Assembly (NCBI GenBank): GCA_022402535.1
Contig: JAKRSD010000031.1
Span: forward strand, 6,499 to 70,498
DNA length: 64,000 nt
Direction: 5' to 3'
Origin: Flavobacteriales bacterium
GTDB lineage: Bacteria > Bacteroidota > Bacteroidia > CAIKAF01
Position 1 is the stretch's first letter, and each line of letters starts with the position of its first letter. The position numbers and the translations under genes were made by a program. Below the pieces are notes generated by a model. It made no database searches and was not told the DNA's origin. It worked only from the letters and a program-made list of their open reading frames with translations. Of this stretch, positions 44,715 to 52,595 are shown in pieces.

Positions 44715-44744
44715 CAAACGTAAATCATTTAAATGAATCGGCAA
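44715..44744 (-). promoter_or_regulatory. Full promoter (TTG-N19-TACGTTTG) for the aminotransferase
   Basis: Minus strand: TTG (44744-44742), 19-nt spacer, TACGTTTG (44722-44715). One of the best matches to the Bacteroidota consensus here. Confidence 0.6.
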
Positions 44745-44789
44745 AGTGCACCCGCCTGAATGGGATTTTCGTGCATATTTGCATAAAAT

Positions 44790-45320
44790 ATGAATCCTAT
44801 GAATGAAGTGTTGGAAATAGCTAAATATATCCTTCCGTCAGTGGTTACGGCAGGTGTCATTTATTTTGTTTTTGATTCATTTTACAAAAAAGAAGAGCGG
44901 AAGCGTTGGGTTGAACTGAAAACCGAAACGGCAAAAATTTCTCTGCCCGTGCGGATGCAGGCCTATGAAAGGCTGGTTCTACTCATGGAACGAATTTCTC
45001 CGGGAACACTGGTGATGCGAGTAAATACCTCGGGGCTTACAGGCCGCCAGATGCATGCGGAGTTATTGAAAGCGCTCAGAAGTGAGTTTGATCATAACAT
45101 CACCCAGCAGGTCTATATCAGCCGCACGGCCTGGGAAGCCGTAAAAAATGCAAAAGAAGAAACCGTAAAACTGGTGAATTATGCCGCTTCCACTATGGAC
45201 GACAATGCTTCGGGTACCGATTTGGCAAAAACTATTTTGGAAATGACCATGAAACTCGAAAACCTGCCCACACAGGTAGCCTGCGATGTTCTGCGTGATG
45301 AAGCTGCCCGCCTATATTAA
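44790..45320 (+). CDS. Conserved hypothetical protein with one N-terminal membrane helix
   Basis: 176 residues. An N-terminal membrane segment (about 12-29) is followed by a helical cytosolic domain with the conserved PVRMQAYERLVLLMERISPG and EFDHNITQQVYIS segments (key residues only: R55, Y58, E59, E66, H100 and Q105, approximate). I recognise this as a Bacteroidota-restricted family, but not its function. A second ATG at 44799 is equally possible as start. Confidence 0.75.
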   Translation: MNPMNEVLEIAKYILPSVVTAGVIYFVFDSFYKKEERKRWVELKTETAKISLPVRMQAYERLVLLMERISPGTLVMRVNTSGLTGRQMHAELLKALRSEFDHNITQQVYISRTAWEAVKNAKEETVKLVNYAASTMDDNASGTDLAKTILEMTMKLENLPTQVACDVLRDEAARLY

Positions 45321-45401
45321 TGATTTGTTCGTCTAATAAACCTTTTTGATTTTGAAGGGTTTGAATTGCTTTGTTTTCCGAACGAATAAATTCTCTATAC
45401 A

Positions 45402-46589
45402 TTGAACTACACGGCTATTTTTATTTTTCTGGCTATTGCGGCTCTTATTGAATGGGGCGCTTTTGTGGCATTTAGGGGTTGGGTTCCCCAGTTTGATAAA
45501 TACTTTTGGATTTATCTGGTGTTGACAGTCGTTTCGTATTTATTTTTTCTTTCTTTTCCTTGGGTTGCCGACAAAAATAAATATGCATTTGTCAATGTAT
45601 TTTTCATCATTTTCTTTGGGAAATTGATTGCGGCTATTCTGGTGCTTTTGGGACTAGGCGCCAATAAACTGGTGGAAACGGTGTATATGGAAACACCGGT
45701 TTCACAGGGCAGAAGAGATTTCATCAAAAAAACATCGGCACTGGTAGGGTTATTCCCGATGGCGCTGATGACCTGGGGAATTTTCCGTACGGCAGGAAAT
45801 TTTAAAATTCACCGCGTACGATTACAGTTAAACAAAATGCCTGAAGCGTTCAAAGGGCTTAAAATTGTTCAGATTTCGGATATTCATACGGGAAGTTTTT
45901 TCAGTAAAGCGAGGATGCAGGAAGCTGTGGACGAAATTTTGGAGTTAAAACCCGACATGGTACTTTTTTCGGGTGATTTGGTTAATAACCGCACCGACGA
46001 ATGTGATGATTATGTGGATATTTTGTCGCAGATAAAAGCTCCGATGGGGGTATACAGTACATTAGGAAACCATGATTATGGCGATTATGAAAAATGGTCA
46101 GGCAAAGAAGAGAAACTTCAGAATTTTGAAGCCATGCTTCAAACCCACAGGGCGTTGGGCTGGGATTTGCTGATGAATGAACACCGTATTTTTGAACGAA
46201 ATGGAGATAAAATAGCTCTTATGGGCGTTGAAAACTGGGGCGCAAACTTACGTTTTCCCAAGTATGGTAAACTAAATCAGGCTTATGAAGGAACACAGGA
46301 TATCCCGGTGAAAATTTTAATCAGTCATGACCCATCGCACTGGGAAGCCGAAGTGTTGAAAAACTATGAAGATATATCGCTTACTGTTTCCGGACATACC
46401 CATGGTTTTCAGTTCGGGGTTGAAATTCCCGGCATTAAATGGTCGCCATCGCAATGGGTGTATAAACAATGGGCCGGCTTATACGAACAATCGGGTAAAT
46501 ACCTTTATGTAAACCGCGGTTTGGGATGTATAGGTTATATGGGTAGGGTGGGCATTCAGCCCGAAATTACTCTGTTTGAACTGACATAA
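45402..46589 (+). CDS. Membrane-anchored metallophosphoesterase
   Basis: 395 residues from TTG 45402. Four N-terminal membrane helices (residues about 5-85 and 115-135), then a calcineurin-like domain with all five metal blocks: SDIHTGSF, SGDLVNN, GNHDYG, SHDPSHW and SGHTHGF. Family members include UDP-2,3-diacylglucosamine pyrophosphatase-like and general phosphohydrolases; substrate unknown. No clear promoter motif in 45321-45401. Confidence 0.88.
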   Translation: MNYTAIFIFLAIAALIEWGAFVAFRGWVPQFDKYFWIYLVLTVVSYLFFLSFPWVADKNKYAFVNVFFIIFFGKLIAAILVLLGLGANKLVETVYMETPVSQGRRDFIKKTSALVGLFPMALMTWGIFRTAGNFKIHRVRLQLNKMPEAFKGLKIVQISDIHTGSFFSKARMQEAVDEILELKPDMVLFSGDLVNNRTDECDDYVDILSQIKAPMGVYSTLGNHDYGDYEKWSGKEEKLQNFEAMLQTHRALGWDLLMNEHRIFERNGDKIALMGVENWGANLRFPKYGKLNQAYEGTQDIPVKILISHDPSHWEAEVLKNYEDISLTVSGHTHGFQFGVEIPGIKWSPSQWVYKQWAGLYEQSGKYLYVNRGLGCIGYMGRVGIQPEITLFELT

Positions 46590-46593
46590 ATTA

Positions 46594-47541
46594 TCATTCA
46601 TTCAAAAAGGATGTAACGCTCTCCGTCCATTCCTTTTTATACAATTTAAGGTAGCTTTCGTGTCCACTTTCTGGGAAAGTAACCAGTTTTTTTTCGCCTT
46701 TAAGGTTGTTAAATATTATGTCTGTTTCTGTACGGGGAACTTTGTTATCCTTTTCGCCATACATAAGTAGGGTAGGGACTTCAATTTGCCGGGCGTATTT
46801 TTCAGGGTTGTGTGAATAAGTCCAAAAGCCATTTAATGCGCCGCCCCAGAGCATAAAAAGATCGGTAAACGGAAATGTGGGTGCACCCATGTTTTTGACT
46901 CTGATATTCACGGCACTGCGCATATTTCCAAATGGGCACTCCAGAATGAGTCCATCAGGAACCACCTGTTTTTCTGATGTGGCTTTCATCACCGAGGCTG
47001 CACCCATACTGGTTCCCATCAGGATAATTTTTCCAGGCTTGTTTTCGGCAATATAGTCAAAAGCCGTTTTTACGTCAGCCGCTTCTTTATATCCGATGGT
47101 ACTTTCATTTCCTTCGGAGCTGCCGCTGCCATAAAAATCCACCAACAGGGTATTCCATCCGGCTTCATGTAAAATTTCGGCATGGGGTATAAACTGCGAT
47201 TTTTCTGCTGAATAGCCATGAAAAATAATGACTGTGCCGCGGGCCGAATCGGCTTCTGAAAACCAGGTATGCAGTTTTCTTTCATTACCAAGCACCAGGG
47301 TTCTATGGTCAATTCTTGGAACGGAGTCGTTTATCGGTTTTGGGTTGCTGATACCCGTGAAAATTACTTTGGCTTTTTGCCATGTGGTTAGCTCATCCAG
47401 GCGGGTTCTGGGGCCGGATGTTTCGGTACTGAACCGTGTAAATTTTTCAGCATGGTTGTACGCCACAATGTTTACGGAAAAGAAGATGGCAAGGAAAAGT
47501 CCTCCGGCCAGGTTGCGTATATATTTTTTGGATTTGCTCAT
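46594..47541 (-). CDS. Alpha/beta hydrolase with N-terminal membrane anchor
   Basis: 315 residues. N-terminal membrane segment (GGLFLAIFFSVNIVAYN, about 12-28). Nucleophile elbow GTSMGAAS, then YGEKDNKVP (Asp) and SGHESY (His) complete the triad. Likely a periplasmic-facing esterase, lipase or peptidase-like enzyme. It is divergent from rpsA and convergent with the metallophosphoesterase gene. Confidence 0.85.
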   Translation of the reverse strand: MSKSKKYIRNLAGGLFLAIFFSVNIVAYNHAEKFTRFSTETSGPRTRLDELTTWQKAKVIFTGISNPKPINDSVPRIDHRTLVLGNERKLHTWFSEADSARGTVIIFHGYSAEKSQFIPHAEILHEAGWNTLLVDFYGSGSSEGNESTIGYKEAADVKTAFDYIAENKPGKIILMGTSMGAASVMKATSEKQVVPDGLILECPFGNMRSAVNIRVKNMGAPTFPFTDLFMLWGGALNGFWTYSHNPEKYARQIEVPTLLMYGEKDNKVPRTETDIIFNNLKGEKKLVTFPESGHESYLKLYKKEWTESVTSFLNE

Positions 47542-47600
47542 GAGATTTGAATTCGCGTAAAATTAGTGTAATAAAACTTTCATTTTCAAATAAATCGTCA

Positions 47601-47608
47601 TACCTTTG
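47601..47608 (+). promoter_or_regulatory. -7 box (TACCTTTG) for rpsA
   Basis: Full TAnnTTTG match, 76 nt before ATG 47684, with TTT 20 nt upstream in place of the -33 TTG. The long leader includes a small hairpin GCGTTT-gaa-AAACGC. Confidence 0.5.
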
Positions 47609-47683
47609 CGCCCGCGTTTGAAAAACGCATTCATTTTTTGTTAAACCATTAAAACGGGTCCCGGTGGCCCACAAAAGACAAAC

Positions 47684-49627
47684 ATGTCAGAAGAAACAAA
47701 CGAAGTTCAAGGCGCTGAACCAACAGTAGCCGAAACTGAACAAACCGCAGCACAGCCTGCAAAACCTGCTTCTAAAGCAGCTGCTCCCAAAAAAACATTA
47801 TCCGATTACGGTGCCGAAGGGGTTAACGACGGTAGTTTTGACTGGTCAGCATTAGAAGGGTATTCAGCCGAAACAAAAGGTAAGCTGGAAACCATGTATC
47901 AAAAAAGCTTTAACACCGTAGCGCCTCACGAAATTGTGGAAGGTACTATCGTGGCGGTTACTCCAAAAGACGTTGTAATCAACGTAGGGTATAAGTCAGA
48001 AGGTGTTGTGGCTAAAACAGAATTCCGCTACAATCCTGACATTAAAGTGGGCGAAAAAGTGGAAGTGTACATCGATGCATTGGAAGATAAAGAAGGTCAG
48101 CTTCTGCTTTCTCACAAAAAAGCCCGCGCTCTGAAAGCCTGGGATCGCATCAATGATGTATTCACTAACGAAACCGTGATTACCGGTTATGTAAAATGCC
48201 GTACCAAAGGTGGACTTATCGTTGATGTATTCGGTTTAGAAGCATTCTTACCCGGTTCTCAGATTGACGTGAAGCCTATCCGCGACTATGATGTTTACGT
48301 AGGTAAAAACATGGAATTCAAAGTGGTTAAAATTAACCAGGAATTCAAAAACGTGGTGGTTTCTCACAAAGTACTTCTTGAAGAAGAGCTTGAGCAACAG
48401 AAAAAAGATATCATCTCTAAACTTGAAAAAGGACAAATCCTAGAGGGTATCGTTAAAAACGTTACTTCTTATGGAGTGTTTGTTGACCTGGGTGGAGTGG
48501 ATGGTCTAATCCACATTACCGATTTATCTTGGGGTCGTATCAACCATCCTGAAGAAATCGTTCAGCTGGATTCTAAAATCAACGTGGTTGTATTGGATTA
48601 CGATGATGAGAAAAAACGCATCGCATTGGGTCTTAAACAACTTTCTGCTCATCCGTGGGAGCAACTTTCTGCCGATCTTAAACCCGGCGATAAAGTAACC
48701 GGAAAAGTGGTTGTTCTTGCAGACTACGGAGCATTCGTAGAAATTGCACCCGGTGTGGAAGGGTTGATTCACGTATCTGAAATGTCATACTCTTCTCATT
48801 TACGTTCGGCTTCAGACTTTATGAAACCGGGCGATGAGGTAGAAGCTGTGGTACTTACATTAGATCGCGAAGAGCGTAAAATGTCTTTAGGTATTAAACA
48901 ACTGAAAGAAGATCCTTGGAATTCAATTGCTGATAAATATCCTGTGGGAAGCAAACATTCCGCCACCGTGAAAAACTTCACCAACTACGGAATCTTTGTA
49001 GAACTTGAAGAAGGAGTTGACGGATTGATACACATTTCAGACCTTTCTTGGACTAAAAAAATCAAACATCCGAGCGAGATTACCAAAATTGATGATCAGA
49101 TTGAAGTAGTGGTTTTAGAAATCGATTCTGAAAATCGTCGTCTTTCTTTAGGTCACAAACAATTAGAGCAGGATCCTTGGGAAGTATTCGGAACCATTTT
49201 CGAAGTGGGTACCGTACACGAAGGAACTGCCGTTGAGAAAAACGATAAAGGTCTTGTGATTTCTCTTCCTTATGGTATTGAAGGGTTTGCACCCAACAAA
49301 CACCTGAAAAGAGAAGATAATTCAAACATCGGATTGGATGAAAAAGCCGATTTCAAGGTGATTGAATTCAACAAAGACGAGAAAAAACTGATCGTTTCTC
49401 ACAGCAAAATTTGGGAATCTCCTAAAGCTTCTGACGAAGTAGAAGCCAAAGAGCCCAAAGAAAAAGAAGCAAAATCCGGCGCTAAAGCGGCCAAAGCCGA
49501 TGCAACGAAAAAATCAGCAGAGAAAACCACTCTCGGAGACATTTCAGCATTAGCGGACCTCAAAGAGGAAATGGAAGCGAAAGCAAAAGGAAAAGCGAAA
49601 AAATCGAAAGATACAGACGCTGAATAA
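47684..49627 (+). CDS. rpsA: 30S ribosomal protein S1
   Basis: 647 residues. Six S1 RNA-binding repeats (from about residue 85 to 575), recognisable by G..V.G.V......G.FVDLG..GL.H.S motifs, an acidic Thr/Ala/Pro-rich N-terminus and a Lys/Ala/Glu-rich tail. It binds mRNA at the 30S subunit, which matters more in organisms that lack Shine-Dalgarno sequences. Codon use is skewed to T-ending codons, as in highly expressed genes. A terminator follows. Confidence 0.95.
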   Translation: MSEETNEVQGAEPTVAETEQTAAQPAKPASKAAAPKKTLSDYGAEGVNDGSFDWSALEGYSAETKGKLETMYQKSFNTVAPHEIVEGTIVAVTPKDVVINVGYKSEGVVAKTEFRYNPDIKVGEKVEVYIDALEDKEGQLLLSHKKARALKAWDRINDVFTNETVITGYVKCRTKGGLIVDVFGLEAFLPGSQIDVKPIRDYDVYVGKNMEFKVVKINQEFKNVVVSHKVLLEEELEQQKKDIISKLEKGQILEGIVKNVTSYGVFVDLGGVDGLIHITDLSWGRINHPEEIVQLDSKINVVVLDYDDEKKRIALGLKQLSAHPWEQLSADLKPGDKVTGKVVVLADYGAFVEIAPGVEGLIHVSEMSYSSHLRSASDFMKPGDEVEAVVLTLDREERKMSLGIKQLKEDPWNSIADKYPVGSKHSATVKNFTNYGIFVELEEGVDGLIHISDLSWTKKIKHPSEITKIDDQIEVVVLEIDSENRRLSLGHKQLEQDPWEVFGTIFEVGTVHEGTAVEKNDKGLVISLPYGIEGFAPNKHLKREDNSNIGLDEKADFKVIEFNKDEKKLIVSHSKIWESPKASDEVEAKEPKEKEAKSGAKAAKADATKKSAEKTTLGDISALADLKEEMEAKAKGKAKKSKDTDAE

Positions 49628-49631
49628 TTCG

Positions 49632-49664
49632 AAAAGCCCGGTTCATTGAATCGGGCTTTTTTTT
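49632..49664 (+). terminator. Intrinsic terminator after rpsA
   Basis: GCCCG.TTC / GAA.CGGGC stem followed by eight T. Confidence 0.87.
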
Positions 49665-49698
49665 GACTAATCAAATCTGTATGCTGCATGCAGATTTA

Positions 49699-49706
49699 TA
49701 TATTTG
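49699..49706 (+). promoter_or_regulatory. -7 box (TATATTTG) for pyrR-pyrB
   Basis: Full TAnnTTTG match. Lies inside the longer frame that starts at 49663 and so supports the TTG start at 49726. Confidence 0.5.
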
Positions 49707-49725
49707 TGCAAAACTAAACAGTCCC

Positions 49726-50280
49726 TTGAGCGAATCAAAGGTTATAACCGAAGGAGAAGGCATGAAGCTCATGATAGAGCGTCTGGGTCTCGAATTGCTT
49801 GAAAAGTATGGAGATTTTGATAATACCGTAATCATCGGCCTTCAGCCCAGGGGCGTTGTGTTTTCTCAAAAATTGACCAAGTACCTTTCAGGCATTTTAT
49901 CTAAACCCGTGCTCCACGGAGAACTCGACATTACTTTTCATCGTGATGATTTCAGAAGAGGTACCGAGGTGTTGTTACCCAACTCAACCCGGATTGATTT
50001 TTTGGTGGAAGGAAAAAATGTAGTGCTCGTAGATGATGTTCTGTTCACAGGACGGTCTGTAAGAGCCGGATTAGATGCTTTGTTAGCTTTCGGTCGTCCG
50101 GCAGAAGTAAAACTGCTGGTGTTAATCGACAGAAAATATGGCAGGGATTTACCTCTTCAGGCAGATTATGTGGGAAAAGAAGTAGATACGGTTTCGGGTC
50201 AGAAAGTAAAAGTGGAATGGAGCGAAAACGGACTGAACGACCGCGTAATATTATATACCCCAAAAGAAATACATGAGTAA
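49726..50280 (+). CDS. pyrR: PyrR: pyrimidine regulator / uracil phosphoribosyltransferase
   Basis: 184 residues from TTG 49726 (MSESKVITEGEGMKLMIERL), which matches the family length and N-terminus and lies after the -7 box. The PRPP-binding loop is VVLVDDVLFTGRSVRAG (about 100-116). The enzyme has UPRTase activity; in many bacteria it also regulates the pyr operon by attenuation. Its last 8 nt overlap pyrB. I saw no attenuator-like leader here. Confidence 0.9.
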   Translation: MSESKVITEGEGMKLMIERLGLELLEKYGDFDNTVIIGLQPRGVVFSQKLTKYLSGILSKPVLHGELDITFHRDDFRRGTEVLLPNSTRIDFLVEGKNVVLVDDVLFTGRSVRAGLDALLAFGRPAEVKLLVLIDRKYGRDLPLQADYVGKEVDTVSGQKVKVEWSENGLNDRVILYTPKEIHE

Positions 50281-51223
50281 GCTGAGTACGGAGCATCTGT
50301 TGGGAATTAAGTACATAAGTACTGAAGATGTGGAAACGATTTTATCCACCGCCAAAACTTTTAAAGAAGTCATCAACAGGCCCATCAAAAAAGTGCCATC
50401 TCTGAGAGAAGTAACGGTGGCTAACCTGTTTTTTGAAAATTCTACCCGTACCCGTTTATCTTTTGAACTGGCCGAAAAAAGACTATCAGCCGATGTGGTT
50501 AACTTTTCCGCTTCGGGTTCGTCCGTATCTAAGGGCGAAACGCTTACCGATACCGTAAACAACATCCTGGCCATGAAAGTAGATATGGTGGTGATGCGGC
50601 ATCCCAATCCGGGGGCAGCGGTATTTTTGGCCAGAGCATTAAAAAAATACCCCAAAAGCGCCCATGCCCGAATAATCAACGCCGGCGACGGAACCCACGA
50701 ACACCCTACACAGGCTTTGTTAGACGCCTTTTCCTTACAGCAGCAGTTTGGTTCGCTGAAAGGGCTGAATGTTTTGATTGTGGGAGATATAGTTCACTCA
50801 CGGGTGGCCCTTTCCAATATTTATTGCCTGAAAAAACTCGGGGCCAATGTTAAACTCTGCGGTCCGCCCACACTCATGCCTAAATATATTGAAACCCTGG
50901 GTGTGGAAGTAGAATACGATTTGAGAAAGGCTCTCGAATGGTGTGATGCCGCCAATGTGCTCAGAATTCAGCTCGAAAGACAGGATATTAAATATTTTCC
51001 TTCTTTAAGAGAGTATTCATTACTTTACGGAGTAAATGACGAAATTTTGGATTCGCTGAAAAAGCAAATAACCATTCTGCATCCCGGGCCGATAAACAGG
51101 GGCGTGGAAATTACCGGTTCCGTTGCCGACGGTAATCATTCATTGATTCTTGAACAGGTTGAAAACGGTGTGGCTGTGAGAATGGCTGTGTTATATTTAC
51201 TTGCCGGCGTACCCAATGCGTAG
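50273..51223 (+). CDS. pyrB: Aspartate carbamoyltransferase, catalytic chain
   Basis: 316 residues. STRTR (57-61) binds carbamoyl phosphate, with the 80s-loop lysine in SVSKGET (about 84-90) and HPTQ in GTHEHPTQALLD; the LHPGP and aspartate-loop residues are present. First committed step of pyrimidine synthesis. It overlaps pyrR by 8 nt; no pyrI follows. Confidence 0.95.
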   Translation: MSKLSTEHLLGIKYISTEDVETILSTAKTFKEVINRPIKKVPSLREVTVANLFFENSTRTRLSFELAEKRLSADVVNFSASGSSVSKGETLTDTVNNILAMKVDMVVMRHPNPGAAVFLARALKKYPKSAHARIINAGDGTHEHPTQALLDAFSLQQQFGSLKGLNVLIVGDIVHSRVALSNIYCLKKLGANVKLCGPPTLMPKYIETLGVEVEYDLRKALEWCDAANVLRIQLERQDIKYFPSLREYSLLYGVNDEILDSLKKQITILHPGPINRGVEITGSVADGNHSLILEQVENGVAVRMAVLYLLAGVPNA

Positions 51224-51268
51224 TTTTTAAAAAATAGTACATTTGTTTCCAATTAATTCGATTTTTCG

Positions 51269-51532
51269 ATGAAAATTCAGATATCCTCAGAAGAAAAGTA
51301 TACGGTTTTACGACCTGATGCAGAAAAATTAGACAGTTCCGTTTCTCCTTTATTGAAAGCAGAAATTGTGATGTTGAATGGAAAAGGCGTTAAAAATCTT
51401 TTAATCGATCTTTCCGATGTAAAATACATCGATTCCTCGGGACTGAGTTCCATTTTGGTGGCAAACCGTCTCTGCAAATCGCTCGATGGCGTGTTGGTGC
51501 TTTGCGGCCTTCAGGATAATGTTAAAAACTGA
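51269..51532 (+). pseudogene. STAS-domain (anti-anti-sigma) protein, frameshifted
   Basis: 87 codons remain in frame: a STAS domain with LLIDLSDVKYIDSSGLSSIL (Ser-phosphorylation region IDSSG at about residues 52-56). The frame ends at TGA after AAAAAC (51524-51529). In the -1 frame the protein continues as LITISQLDGILTIVPT and ends at TAA 51630, which completes the usual C-terminus. So the gene is broken by one missing A in a run of five, or the base is a sequencing error. It normally acts in a partner-switching system with an anti-sigma kinase. Confidence 0.8.
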
Positions 51533-51630
51533 TTACCATTTCTCAGTTGGACGGTATTCTAACCATAGTACCCACCGCAGGTGAGGGGGTTGAATTTATC
51601 ATCATGGATGATATTGAAAAAAATATATAA
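51529..51630 (+). other. Out-of-frame C-terminal remainder of the STAS gene
   Basis: Begins CTGATTACC (L-I-T) and reads through I-S-Q-L-D-G-I-L-T-I-V-P-T and F-I-I-M-D-D-I-E-K-N-I to TAA. It has no own start; it is the missing end of the STAS protein. Confidence 0.75.
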
Positions 51631-51636
51631 CAATAT

Positions 51637-51666
51637 TTTGATATTGTTTATATGAACGTATCTTTG
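51637..51666 (+). promoter_or_regulatory. Promoter of the 51697 secreted protein
   Basis: TTTTG (ending 51640), 18-nt spacer, then TATCTTTG (51659-51666), a full TAnnTTTG match 31 nt before ATG 51697. Confidence 0.55.
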
Positions 51667-51696
51667 GCTTTATAATTAAAAACAAATACCTCAAGT

Positions 51697-52542
51697 ATGA
51701 TGAAAAAATTACTTTTTACAGCTATCGCCGGAATGATGGCTTTCGGTTCATTTGCACAAGTTTGTACACCTGATCCTAGTTACACACCTACTTCTGAAAC
51801 CGGAGCAGGAATCTCTGATTTGCCTTGTGCTATTGTGGGTCAGGCTTACGATGAGTCTGCTACAATCGTTATTCCTACGGTGTACGATTACAACGGCATC
51901 GTGGTAAACATTTGTAAAGTACGTATTGACTCCGTAACAAACTTTCCTCAGACTGCAGGAGCTCCTAACTATACCGTTTACTATAATGGTAATGCAGTAG
52001 GTCCTGGTACATGGATTTCGTTGAATATGTCTGGTAACAACGACAGAGCCTGCGTAAGTGTGAACAATACCTTTACAGCTCCTTATGAAGACAGCTTGAG
52101 AGCTTGGGCTGCTGTTCAGTTATTTTTACCTGCAGTAAACTGTGCGGGTTCTCCATTAGCTACTCTTCCTGTATCCGCTCTTAACAATGGTGCCGGTATT
52201 CCAATCGGTGTTAAAGTAGGTGCGGATGCTAACGATTTAGCCGGCTGTACAGCTGTTGCAAGTATCGAAGAGTCTATCAGCAACAATTCTTTCGATGTGT
52301 CTCAAAACTTTCCTAATCCTTTCAACGGAAGCAGCGAAATCGCATTCAACCTTCCTGAAAGTGGTAAAGTGAATTTCCGTGTAACTAACCTGGTGGGTAA
52401 AGTGGTAAAAGATATTACCATCAACGGAAATGTTGGCGTTAACTACATCAACGTGAATTCAGCGGATTATGCTGCAGGTGTTTATATGTACAGCGTATCA
52501 TTCAGCGGTAAAACAATTACCAAAAGAATGGTGATTAAATAA
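51697..52542 (+). CDS. Secreted protein with T9SS type A sorting domain, probably highly expressed
   Basis: 281 residues. Signal peptide (LLFTAIAGMMAFGSFAQ). The middle (about 20-190) is a Cys-containing beta-rich domain I do not recognise. A type A sorting domain ends it (FPNPFNGSSEIAFNL, VTNLVGKVV, YAAGVYMYSVS). Codons are strongly T-ended (GGT, GCT, CCT, TCT), like rpsA, which suggests high expression. It has its own promoter and terminator and separates STAS from rnz. Confidence 0.85.
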   Translation: MMKKLLFTAIAGMMAFGSFAQVCTPDPSYTPTSETGAGISDLPCAIVGQAYDESATIVIPTVYDYNGIVVNICKVRIDSVTNFPQTAGAPNYTVYYNGNAVGPGTWISLNMSGNNDRACVSVNNTFTAPYEDSLRAWAAVQLFLPAVNCAGSPLATLPVSALNNGAGIPIGVKVGADANDLAGCTAVASIEESISNNSFDVSQNFPNPFNGSSEIAFNLPESGKVNFRVTNLVGKVVKDITINGNVGVNYINVNSADYAAGVYMYSVSFSGKTITKRMVIK

Positions 52543-52551
52543 TATTGTGTA

Positions 52552-52559
52552 TACCTTTG
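52552..52559 (+). promoter_or_regulatory. -7 box (TACCTTTG) for rnz, placed against the preceding terminator
   Basis: Full TAnnTTTG match. Transcription would start near 52565, inside the 5' arm of the terminator of the previous gene. Confidence 0.5.
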
Positions 52560-52592
52560 AAAACCCCGGCCTAAACCCCGGGGTTTTTTTTT
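52560..52592 (+). terminator. Intrinsic terminator of the 51697 gene
   Basis: AAAACCCCGG / CCGGGGTTTT stem with a CCTAAACC-type loop and nine T. It ends 3 nt before the rnz ATG. Confidence 0.87.
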
Positions 52593-52595
52593 GAC

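Noticed and set aside
49663-49725. Longer PyrR N-terminus
   Set aside because: This part overlaps the rpsA terminator and contains the -7 box; homologues start near the TTG at 49726.
51521-51535. Programmed -1 ribosomal frameshift in the STAS gene
   Set aside because: The site reads T-AAA-AAC, not a full X-XXY-YYZ slippery heptamer, and no downstream pseudoknot is obvious. A base deletion or read error is simpler.
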